Origin: Armatimonadota bacterium
GTDB lineage: Bacteria > Armatimonadota > Zipacnadia > Zipacnadales > FEN-943
Direction of reading: 5' to 3'
DNA length: 5,038 nt
NCBI GenBank assembly: GCA_026419655.1
Contig: JANZZA010000557.1
Location: 1 to 5,038, forward strand
Positions 1-5,038 of this stretch are shown piece after piece (positions within the stretch are counted from its first letter, which is position 1; each line of letters starts with the position of its first letter). Below the pieces are notes generated by a model that was given only the letters and a program-made list of their open reading frames with translations, ran no database searches and was not told where the DNA came from. Both the position numbers and the translations under genes were made by a program.

Positions 1-550
1 CAGAATCTTCTATACCGCCTGCCCCCTCAATGGCCCAGGCCAGTACATAACTGGCGCCCTCAGCCGCCGTGGCAGCGCCCGTGGTCTGGATGTTCAGCGC
101 CTGAATGCCGACCGCGAAGCGCTCGTCGCGCACCACGCCAACAGTCTCGCCCACCGTCCTGGTGATGGTCGTCCAGAACGGCCCCCAGTCCACCCGTTCA
201 GGCTGAGCGCCATCAACGCCAATAAGCCGGAAAGTCACGTGGGTCGGACGCTCTTTAACCCGTATTGTTGCCGCTGTGCCCTCGCCGTAGCCCAAGCGCA
301 GCGTCCGCGTATCTTTTTCATATTCGGCGGCGACCGGCTCTATACGGCGCCCCTCTATTATCAGGCCAAGTAGCCCGACCATCCGCCCTGACGGCAAAAG
401 CTCCCTCTTTCCCAGCTTGTCATAAAGGCTCGCCACGCGTCCAAATGAATCCAGAAGGATCCGTAGAGCCCCGGCATGAAACTCCACCGGGGCTGCCTTT
501 TCCGCTGCGGCGCTGCTCAGCCAGAGAGTTGTCAGTGCCGCCATGACCAT
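1..550 (-). CDS. N-terminal part of a secreted, probably glycosidase-like protein (partial, runs off left edge)
   Basis: This minus-strand frame is open from the ATG at 550-548 to the window edge, giving 183 codons plus one base. The start is chosen because a strong ribosome binding site (AGAGGAG) lies 8 bases upstream. A second in-frame ATG at 544-542 and a third at 697-695 are less well placed. The N-terminus (MVMAALTTLWLSSAAAEKA) reads as a short signal peptide with likely cleavage near residues 16-20, although it has no basic residue before the hydrophobic core. Residues 22-52 look like beta strands (VEFHAGALRILLDSFGRV, then YDKLGKRELL), a pattern I associate with N-terminal beta domains of large secreted glycosidase-like proteins. 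Residues 121-157 carry DWGPFWTTITRTVGE and then RDERFAVGIQALNIQT, a stretch I also recall from such proteins. The catalytic part, if any, lies outside the window, so family and substrate are unknown. Coding is secure; the function is inferred. Confidence 0.8.
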   Translation of the reverse strand, partial: MVMAALTTLWLSSAAAEKAAPVEFHAGALRILLDSFGRVASLYDKLGKRELLPSGRMVGLLGLIIEGRRIEPVAAEYEKDTRTLRLGYGEGTAATIRVKERPTHVTFRLIGVDGAQPERVDWGPFWTTITRTVGETVGVVRDERFAVGIQALNIQTTGAATAAEGASYVLAWAIEGAGGIEDS

Positions 551-558
551 AGTTACCG

Positions 559-565
559 CTCCTCT
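559..565 (-). promoter_or_regulatory. Ribosome binding site of the left-hand minus-strand gene
   Basis: The minus strand reads AGAGGAG here, a close match to the Shine-Dalgarno consensus, 8 bases before the ATG at 550-548. This decides the start against the ATG at 544 (14 bases away) and the upstream in-frame ATG at 697. Confidence 0.75.
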
Positions 566-772
566 GCTTTTTGGGACGGTTTGCGCTCGCCAGCGGTTTT
601 TCGCTGCACAGTTGGCTGGCCCTTTCCCGATGGGCCGGATTTTGCGGCGCGGGACCAAGCCAAAAAGTAGCCCGAGCCCCGACTTGCTTCCAACCATCGC
701 TGCGTCAGCAGGGGGTGGGGCGCCGAAAATATCCCGCCCAGGAGAATGTAAAAAGTTTGGGAAGAGGATATA

Positions 773-804
773 GGGGGCAACCCCTTTTAAACGGTGTCCC
801 CCAG
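773..804. repeat. GC-rich hairpin repeat, copy A
   Basis: An imperfect inverted repeat: GGGGG (773-777) pairs with CCCCC (798-802), and ACC (780-782) pairs with GGT (793-795) across two mismatches, enclosing a loop containing CCCTTTTAAAC. The order GGGGG..ACC..TTTT.AAA.GG..T..CCCCCAG recurs at 3123-3155 downstream of the next gene, so this looks like a dispersed intergenic element of REP or MITE type. The same CCCCC block can pair instead with GGGGG at 808-812 (next entry), so the two folds exclude each other. Confidence 0.55.
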
Positions 805-818
805 CAAGGGGGACGCCC
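793..818. repeat. 26-bp direct repeat, unit 1
   Basis: This 26-bp unit matches 854-879 at 23 of 26 positions without gaps. Both contain CCCCAGCAAGGGG followed by (G/A)ACGCCC. The start-to-start spacing is 61 bp. The differences fall at unit positions 4, 6 and 20; two of them remove the outermost C-G pair of the stem, so unit 2 keeps only a 4-bp stem. Confidence 0.65.
796..814. repeat. Perfect 7-bp hairpin, loop AGCAA
   Basis: GTCCCCC (796-802) is followed by AGCAA and GGGGGAC (808-814), a perfect 7-bp stem with a 5-base loop. No T-run follows on either strand, so it is not a classical intrinsic terminator. It overlaps the right arm of copy A and forms the core of the direct repeat pair at 793-818 and 854-879. 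Confidence 0.7.
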
Positions 819-853
819 GGCTGCATGTCGTGAAACTCTCGTGCAACACCCAG

Positions 854-879
854 GGTATACCCCAGCAAGGGGAACGCCC
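854..879. repeat. 26-bp direct repeat, unit 2
   Basis: Second copy of the unit at 793-818 (23/26 identical). It also contains the perfect palindrome GGGTATACCC at 853-862 and two competing 4-bp hairpins: CCCC-AGCAA-GGGG at 860-872 and GGGG-AACG-CCCC at 869-880. The block lies about 180 bp upstream of the predicted promoter of the plus-strand gene, too far for a typical operator next to the promoter. Confidence 0.65.
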
Positions 880-1058
880 CTTTCGGCATATTTCGCCCCG
901 AGTGCTACCAGAACACGCCCGTGCACTGTGCGGCTCCCATCCTGAGCATGCCTGGCAGCTTGCGTCGGGCAAGAAAAAGAGGATTTACCCTGCACCTCTT
1001 ACCCGCAAATGCTCGCGCTTCCTGGCCGATGGGCGCAGGCACAAGGGCTGCGGCCTCA

Positions 1059-1087
1059 TTGACCACATCGTGGAGGTGTGCGACAAT
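1059..1087 (+). promoter_or_regulatory. Predicted sigma70-type promoter of the plus-strand gene
   Basis: A -35 box TTGACC (5/6 to TTGACA) at 1059-1064 is separated by exactly 17 bases from a -10 box GACAAT (4/6 to TATAAT) at 1082-1087. Transcription would begin near 1094, leaving a leader of about 46 bases before the ATG at 1140. Position, spacing and orientation all fit the gene. It also argues against the longer in-frame start at 921, which would lie upstream of the promoter. This is a pattern match only, and in a distant phylum the consensus may differ. Confidence 0.45.
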
Positions 1088-1125
1088 CGCGTCCAATCAC
1101 ATGGCCGCTTTTGCTCCCCGGCGGC

Positions 1126-1132
1126 AAAGGAG
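1126..1132 (+). promoter_or_regulatory. Ribosome binding site of the 626-residue exported protein
   Basis: AAAGGAG lies 7 bases before the ATG at 1140-1142, and that ATG opens directly into a textbook signal peptide. This fixes the start against in-frame ATGs at 921, 948 and 1101. Confidence 0.8.
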
Positions 1133-1139
1133 CATTCAC

Positions 1140-3020
1140 ATGGCCCACAAACGTTGGGCATTCCTGGTCTTCCTCGGTCTGGCGATGTGCCTTTTGGGTT
1201 CCTTGCTCGTGTCACCATCGGCGATTGCGCAGCAGGGTGGCGGCGAGGAGATTCCCGGTCTCAAGTACGTACCCGGCAAGCCCTGGACCCGCATCGTGCC
1301 TGACCCTGATGTTTATCAGTGGCAGCCTGTCCAGAGCCGCCCGGGGTACCGCTACCGGGGCATGTTGCCCATGCACCAGCGCTTCTATGACTACGTCCAG
1401 GCCAAGCGGCAGGCGGGAAAGGACCTGTCGTGGGCGGACCGGGCGATGATCAGGTGGCTGCAATCCATCCGCCGCTGGCCGGAGGCGCCTGCGCCCAATG
1501 AGCTATCGAAAGCCTTTATGAAGTACTTGCGCAATCTCGACCGCGACGAGCTAAACTTTGCCGAAAGCCTGATGTACTCCCAGATCGTGGCGCGTGGCTA
1601 TTTGCCTCACGACCCACAGCCCAGCGAGACGACCCGCAAACTCATTGAGTACCTCAGCTCTGGTCCCTTCCAGCCACGCAACTGGTTTGAGCGCACTTTC
1701 GGCCGCGTGGAGCCCTGGCTGGAGCAGTACGTCGTCTCTAACGGGTATAGCATTGACGCTCCTTCCAGCGGCGGCCCAACCTTCCCGCCGACCGGGGATT
1801 TCAACGGCATGCAGATTTCCTATAGCGTTTCGGGAGCTATTCTGGGCGCGCCGCAAGATAGCTATAGCTTTCAGACAAAGCGCGTATTCCGCGGCATACT
1901 CCCTGCGGGCCAGCTGACTGTCTCCGGCGTGGCGCGAATGGGTTCCGGCTACGGCGCGGACCTGACCGTCACCGTGTGGGCCGGCGCCAAGAAGGAAGAG
2001 TTTAAAGCCTACATCAAGAGCGGCTGGCCCGGATACAACAGCCAGTCCTTCAGCCTCACCGTACCTGTGCCAAAGGGAACGGACTCGGGCGGCTTCACCA
2101 TCCAGATGGACGGCCGCTATTCGATGGGCGGAGGCTGGCGCGGCCTGAGCGTGGAAGGCTATCTTGAGCGCGACGCGGCCGAGAAGCGTGCAGAACTTGA
2201 TGCCGCCTGGCGGAAGAAGGTGGAAGAGACTCTCGCAATGCTGGGCTACGAGGATACCCCCGAAGGCCAGGCGCTTAAAGAAATGCGGGCAGCCCTGGAG
2301 GGTGGCGACGCCGCCTGGAAGGAGTATGTGGACCGGCAACTGGCCGCCCTTGGCTACGGGGACACGCCCGAGGAGCAGGAGTGCAAAAAGCTCGCCGAAG
2401 CCATGGATGCCGGCGGACAGGCATGGGACAGCTACGTAGCGCAGCAACTGGGCACGGGCGGAGGGGCAGAAGGCAGCGAACAAACCGCCGGCCAGCAGCA
2501 GGGCAGCCAGGAGCAAGCAAGTGGTCAGGGGCAAGCTGGAGGCCAGGAGCAAGCGGGAGGTCAGGAGCAAGCGGGTGGCCCGGAAGAGGGCGAAGAAGGT
2601 GCCGGTGCCCAGGAGCAAGCCGGGCAGCCGCCAGCCACCGGCCAAAACGGGTCCCAGAGCCAGGGCGCTGGCCCGCCCGCGACTGCCAGCCCCCCGCTCC
2701 CCGACGTGGGCGGCCTACAGGTGGGCACCTCCACGGCCCAGGGTAAGGTTGAGGGCGCGGCCGACCGATTCCCATCCGCCAGCCGCCTTTCGACGGCCTA
2801 TGAGTTCGAGAATATGCCCGAAGGCACAGTCGTGACGTGTGTCTGGGCGCAGGACGGAAAGGAAATATTCCGCCGGGAGCGTCCGATTGTCGGCACTGGT
2901 TGGGCCTCCTTCAGCATCGCTACCGGCGACGGCAGTAGCCTGCCTAAAGGCCGCTACACGGTCACCCTGAGCATCGGAGACAAGGTTGTCGGGCGGAAAA
3001 CCATTACCATAGGTGAGTAA
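1140..3020 (+). CDS. Exported multidomain protein of unknown function with helical repeats and a Gln/Gly-rich linker
   Basis: This is a complete 626-residue protein. The frame stays open upstream to 921, but the ribosome binding site and signal peptide select 1140. Residues 1-30 are a signal peptide: MAHKR basic n-region, a hydrophobic core, and SAIA before QQ, so cleavage is likely after residue 30. Residues 75-215 are mostly helical and rich in Arg, Trp and Tyr. Residues 222-343 look like a beta-sandwich (MQISYSVSGAILG, RGILPAGQLTVSGVARMGSG, MDGRYSMGGGWRGLSVEG). Residues 354-438 hold 2.3 copies of a helical repeat with the signature LGYxDTPEEQ. Residues 439-525 are a Gly/Gln/Glu then Pro/Ala-rich linker with GQEQAG repeats. 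Residues 554-626 form a second beta domain (YEFENMPEGTVVTCVW, then SSLPKGRYTVTLSIGDKVVG). There is no transmembrane anchor, lipobox or catalytic motif that I recognise. A structural or surface-associated role is plausible but is inference. The neighbours suggest a glycan-related setting. Coding is very secure; the function is unknown. Confidence 0.9.
   Translation: MAHKRWAFLVFLGLAMCLLGSLLVSPSAIAQQGGGEEIPGLKYVPGKPWTRIVPDPDVYQWQPVQSRPGYRYRGMLPMHQRFYDYVQAKRQAGKDLSWADRAMIRWLQSIRRWPEAPAPNELSKAFMKYLRNLDRDELNFAESLMYSQIVARGYLPHDPQPSETTRKLIEYLSSGPFQPRNWFERTFGRVEPWLEQYVVSNGYSIDAPSSGGPTFPPTGDFNGMQISYSVSGAILGAPQDSYSFQTKRVFRGILPAGQLTVSGVARMGSGYGADLTVTVWAGAKKEEFKAYIKSGWPGYNSQSFSLTVPVPKGTDSGGFTIQMDGRYSMGGGWRGLSVEGYLERDAAEKRAELDAAWRKKVEETLAMLGYEDTPEGQALKEMRAALEGGDAAWKEYVDRQLAALGYGDTPEEQECKKLAEAMDAGGQAWDSYVAQQLGTGGGAEGSEQTAGQQQGSQEQASGQGQAGGQEQAGGQEQAGGPEEGEEGAGAQEQAGQPPATGQNGSQSQGAGPPATASPPLPDVGGLQVGTSTAQGKVEGAADRFPSASRLSTAYEFENMPEGTVVTCVWAQDGKEIFRRERPIVGTGWASFSIATGDGSSLPKGRYTVTLSIGDKVVGRKTITIGE
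2199..2453 (+). repeat. Protein-level tandem repeat (36-37 residues, 2.3 copies)
   Basis: Within the exported protein, unit 1 (residues 354-389) begins DAAWRKKVEETLAMLGYEDT and ends in LEGG. Unit 2 (390-426) begins DAAWKEYVDRQLAALGYGDT and ends in MDAGG. A truncated unit 3 (427-438) reads QAWDSYVAQQLG. The shared pattern is (A)AW..xV..xLA.LGY.DTPE.Q, then a charged helix, then GG. Each unit is likely a helix-turn-helix hairpin. The copies differ at many codons, so this is an old duplication and not a recent slippage product. Confidence 0.8.
2505..2576 (+). repeat. 18-bp tandem repeats encoding GQEQAG in the linker
   Basis: Four consecutive in-frame 18-bp units start at 2505, 2523, 2541 and 2559, encoding SQEQAS, GQGQAG, GQEQAG and GQEQAG. 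The last two units are identical at 16 of 18 bases. A further isolated unit encoding AQEQAG lies at 2607-2624. The high DNA identity points to recent expansion, so the array may vary in length between strains without breaking the frame. The encoded segment should be a flexible, unstructured spacer before the C-terminal domain. Confidence 0.8.
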
Positions 3021-3108
3021 AGAGACGGCACAGCCACACCAGTCACGCATCTCCAGGCTCGTAGAGTGGACGGGCTAGCCTGGCAGAAGCTAGATCGAAA
3101 CGCGACCT

Positions 3109-3155
3109 GAAGAGCCTCTTCTGGGGGACACCTTTTGAAAAGGGTTATCCCCCAG
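3109..3155. repeat. Strong hairpin after the exported-protein gene, related to repeat copy A
   Basis: CTGGGGGA (3121-3128) pairs perfectly with TCCCCCAG (3148-3155), an 8-bp stem. Inside it CCTT (3131-3134) can pair with AAGG (3140-3143). Immediately before it, GAAGAG (3109-3114) and CTCTTC (3116-3121) form another small inverted repeat. The GGGGG..ACC..TTTT.AAA.GG..T.TCCCCCAG order matches the element at 773-804, so this is probably the same dispersed family. It lies about 100 bases after the stop codon and could block or process the transcript, but no T-run follows, so it is not a typical intrinsic terminator. Confidence 0.6.
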
Positions 3156-3175
3156 ACGACTTCCCGAAATGTCTA

Positions 3176-3194
3176 CTCCTCCCTGCGGGGGGAG
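3176..3194. repeat. 8-bp hairpin with 3-base loop
   Basis: CTCCTCCC (3176-3183) and GGGGGGAG (3187-3194) form an 8-bp stem with one T-G wobble (if transcribed in the plus direction) around the loop TGC. No T-tract follows. Its position just downstream of the 3121-3155 hairpin suggests a structured intergenic RNA or a termination region, but its role is unknown. Confidence 0.5.
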
Positions 3195-3373
3195 CAGCCG
3201 CTAGCACTCCCGCGCACGCAGTAATCCGATCGCGTCCCAGCTACGGCGCGCGCTCGCCCGACTCACTCCTAAGCACAACCGTCCTGCGGCTGCATCGTGG
3301 GCAGGAGAGCTAAACCGATTGCGGAAACAGCGTGCATAGATGCACCTGCAGATACTCCGGGGTGCCTCACGTG

Positions 3374-5038
3374 ATGCCGGGCCTGGTCCTAATAGCGGCT
3401 GTCTTGTCATTTTCCGAGCCCGTTGACAACTTCGACCTTGGCCCGCCGAGGGGGGCGCGGGCCTGCAACTTTTTCGGCCCGATGGGGGCGTGGAGCGACG
3501 GCGCCAGTCATGCGGACTGGGTGCTCCTGCCGGACCCTGTGGCTGGCGGCCGTTTCCTGCGCCTCACCTTCCAGGCCGCCGAAGGCACGGCCGGCTGCGG
3601 GCTTTATTTCCTCCTCGGCCCGCAGGACAATGACCTCTCCCCTACTCTCGGTGCCAGGGACCTACGCCACTATTCAGCCCTTTGCCTCCGCCTGAGGGGA
3701 CAGGTGCCGGAAGGCCAGACGGCGCTCTTGGAGCTGACCGACGCCGACGGCAGAAACGTACGCGCACCATTGCCACGCGCTGCCACTTCCTGGGCTGAGG
3801 CCAGCGTGTCTCTGGATGCCTTTGCCCCTATTGACCTTTCGCGCGTGACTAAAATAGCCCTTGTGCTGCCACCATGTGGCGCCGCGTCCCAAGGCCGCCT
3901 GGACCTGGACGACCTTGCCCTGACCTGCGCCGAGCCGGAACCTATCTCTGACGACGCGCTCCTGGACCTTATGGAGCGCCGGGCCTGGGAATTCTTCCGG
4001 GACGGCTTTCACCCGGTCACGGGCCTGGTGTGGGACAAGGCCTCGACGCCGCACATCTCAAGTATCGCCGCCACAGGCTTTGGCCTGGCTGCCTTACCGG
4101 TCGCCGCCCGCCGTGGCTGGCTCCTGCCAGAAAACGCCGTTTCCCTGGCCCGGCGCTGCCTCTCCACTCTCATCGCGGCGCCCCAGAGCGAAGCTCACGA
4201 CGCCGCCGGCGCCCATGGTTTCTTTTACCACTTCCTTGATGCCCGCACGGGCCGCCGCGCAGGGCAATGTGAAGTTTCCTCCATTGACACGGCCCTGCTC
4301 ATTGCTGGCGCCCTGACGTGCGGAGAAGGGCTGGCGGAGTTTCCGGGCGGCGCGGAAATAAGAGACATGGCTACCAGCCTGGCTGCGGCTGTCGAGTGGC
4401 CATGGATGCTCGACGCCTCGCGGAAGGTCTTCTGGATGGGCTGGCAGCCGGAGCGGGGATTTTTCGGGAGCTGGGACTACTACACCGACGAGGCCCTGCT
4501 CATCTCCCTTTTGGCCGTCGGCTCACCCACCCATCCCGTGGCACCGGACGTGGCGTGGGCATGGAAACGCGAACGCGGCTCCTATGGCGGCCAAAATCTC
4601 ATCCAGACCTACTGCGGCACGATATTCAGCTACCTGTTCTGCAGTCTTTTTGTTGACCTGCGGGGCCGCACGGACCGCCACCCGACTCACCCGGTAGACT
4701 GGTGGGCAAATGCCCGCGCCGCGGCTCTGGCCAACCTGGCCTTTTGCCGCGACCAGGCGCAGGAGTTTGTGACCTACCGCAATGGGCGCTTCGGCCTCTC
4801 GGCGTGTCTGGCGCCGGGCGAGGCGACCTGGCAGGAGCGCTACGACGGCGATTATGGCGCGCCACCGGCGGCCGTCAGCCCTCACCACGACGGCACCCTT
4901 GCCCCTTACGGCGCGGCCATGTGCCTGCCACTTTTTGTGGGCGAGGAGAACCCTGCCCTCACAGCCCTCTGGAGCTTCTGGCGCGACTGCCGCCGCCTGT
5001 GGGGGATGTATGGCTTCCACGACGGCTGCAATCTGAGT
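3374..5038 (+). CDS. Secreted glucoamylase-like glycoside hydrolase (PF10091/GH144 type) with N-terminal carbohydrate-binding-like domain (partial, runs off right edge)
   Basis: The frame is open from 3314 to the right edge; from the ATG at 3374 it gives 555 residues. GTG at 3371 or 3332 are alternative starts; a weak GGGGTG at 3358-3363 fits 3371 or 3374. Residues 1-16 (MPGLVLIAAVLSFSEP) may be a short signal peptide. Residues 17-184 look like a carbohydrate-binding jelly roll: VDNFD, then NFFGPMGAWSDG, ending in LDLDDLALT. Residues 192-555 match the glucoamylase-like (alpha/alpha)6 domain in order: TGLVWDK (216-222), SIAATGFGLAA (from 230), GFFYHFLD (282-289), CEVSSIDTALL (299-309), YYTDEALL and GSPTHP (369-388), FVDLRG (426-431), then DGTLAPYGAA and LWGMYGFHDGCN. 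Acidic residues E300, D305 and E373 sit in the conserved positions. Relatives act on beta-glucans such as beta-1,2-glucan (GH144), but this subtype's substrate cannot be read from sequence. The missing C-terminus is probably a few tens of residues. Confidence 0.9.
   Translation, partial: MPGLVLIAAVLSFSEPVDNFDLGPPRGARACNFFGPMGAWSDGASHADWVLLPDPVAGGRFLRLTFQAAEGTAGCGLYFLLGPQDNDLSPTLGARDLRHYSALCLRLRGQVPEGQTALLELTDADGRNVRAPLPRAATSWAEASVSLDAFAPIDLSRVTKIALVLPPCGAASQGRLDLDDLALTCAEPEPISDDALLDLMERRAWEFFRDGFHPVTGLVWDKASTPHISSIAATGFGLAALPVAARRGWLLPENAVSLARRCLSTLIAAPQSEAHDAAGAHGFFYHFLDARTGRRAGQCEVSSIDTALLIAGALTCGEGLAEFPGGAEIRDMATSLAAAVEWPWMLDASRKVFWMGWQPERGFFGSWDYYTDEALLISLLAVGSPTHPVAPDVAWAWKRERGSYGGQNLIQTYCGTIFSYLFCSLFVDLRGRTDRHPTHPVDWWANARAAALANLAFCRDQAQEFVTYRNGRFGLSACLAPGEATWQERYDGDYGAPPAAVSPHHDGTLAPYGAAMCLPLFVGEENPALTALWSFWRDCRRLWGMYGFHDGCNLS

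Larger units (their letters stand above)
566..1058. other. Divergent intergenic region
   Basis: This stretch separates the minus-strand gene from the plus-strand gene at 1140. Open frames exist here on both strands because the DNA is GC-rich, but none has a good ribosome binding site or protein-like composition, so I call no gene. It holds the hairpin repeats at 773-880, described separately, and a small inverted repeat CTTGC-gtcgg-GCAAG at 959-973. The promoter of the minus-strand gene should lie here, but I see no convincing -35/-10 pair for it. Confidence 0.55.
3021..3373. other. Intergenic region between the exported protein and the glycoside hydrolase
   Basis: This gap has no protein-like frame of its own, except that the downstream gene's frame is open from 3314. 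It holds the hairpins at 3109-3155 and 3176-3194. I find no convincing promoter for the downstream gene, although the length of the gap and the hairpins suggest it is transcribed separately. Confidence 0.5.

Noticed and set aside
726..752. Possible minus-strand promoter TTTACA (752-747) and TATTTT (731-726)
   Set aside because: The spacing is only 15 bases, and short AT-rich hexamers like these occur by chance. It is not strong enough to call.
773..880. CRISPR-like array
   Set aside because: There are only two 26-bp units with one gap, imperfect identity, and no cas gene nearby; the units are self-complementary hairpins.
921..1139. A 73-codon N-terminal extension of the exported protein
   Set aside because: It would place the signal peptide inside the protein and start upstream of the predicted promoter. 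The ATG at 1140 has a good AAAGGAG site and begins a normal signal peptide.
794..1303. A 169-codon plus-strand frame across the intergenic region
   Set aside because: It runs through the repeats, the predicted promoter and the ribosome binding site, then overlaps the exported protein out of frame. It has no domain-like pattern.
1551..2645. A 364-codon open frame on the minus strand opposite the exported protein
   Set aside because: It lies antisense to a gene with a signal peptide, domain-like segments and clear repeats. Its Leu/Ala/Gly-heavy composition is what the reverse of GC-rich coding DNA gives, and it has no supported start.
3075..3093. Inverted repeat CTAGC..GCTAG after the exported-protein gene
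   Set aside because: A 5-bp stem with a 9-base loop is expected by chance in this length of DNA.
3303..3310. AGGAG-like ribosome binding site in the second intergenic region
   Set aside because: No start codon follows at a workable distance, and TAA at 3311-3313 closes the hydrolase frame just after it.

Overview
This window is GC-rich bacterial DNA with three protein-coding genes, two of them cut by the window edges. No rRNA, tRNA, CRISPR array, transposase or phage gene is visible. All three products look exported. The two partial ones look like carbohydrate-active proteins: one is a clear glucoamylase-like (PF10091/GH144-type) glycoside hydrolase with an N-terminal carbohydrate-binding-like sandwich, and the other resembles the N-terminal region of a large secreted glycosidase-like protein. 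The style (long secreted, multidomain glycan-handling proteins, high GC, wide intergenic gaps holding GC-rich hairpin repeats) would fit an uncultured glycan degrader such as Armatimonadota, Chloroflexota or a related phylum. That placement is a guess, because no phylogenetic marker is present.

Layout. Positions 1-550 (minus strand) hold the first 183 codons of a secreted protein that runs off the left edge. Positions 551-1139 are a divergent intergenic region with the ribosome binding site of the minus gene, a cluster of palindromic GC-rich repeats (773-880) and a good sigma70-type promoter (1059-1087) driving the plus-strand gene. Positions 1140-3020 encode a complete 626-residue exported protein of unknown function. 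It has a signal peptide, a helical region, a beta-sandwich, 2.3 copies of a 36-37 residue helical repeat, a Gln/Gly/Glu linker built from 18-bp DNA repeats, and a C-terminal beta domain. Positions 3021-3373 are intergenic, with a strong hairpin related to the upstream repeats and a second hairpin. Positions 3374-5038 hold the first 555 codons of the glucoamylase-like enzyme, open to the right edge.

How they may work together: the two flanking genes suggest a locus for taking apart an extracellular polysaccharide, with the middle protein as a possible surface or matrix component. The genes do not form one tight operon: the first two are divergent and the second and third are 353 bp apart. Functional linkage is therefore inference from neighbourhood and shared export only. 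No convincing new defence, mobile or regulatory system was found. The most unusual items are the middle protein, the hairpin repeat family, and changes at a usually conserved motif in the hydrolase.
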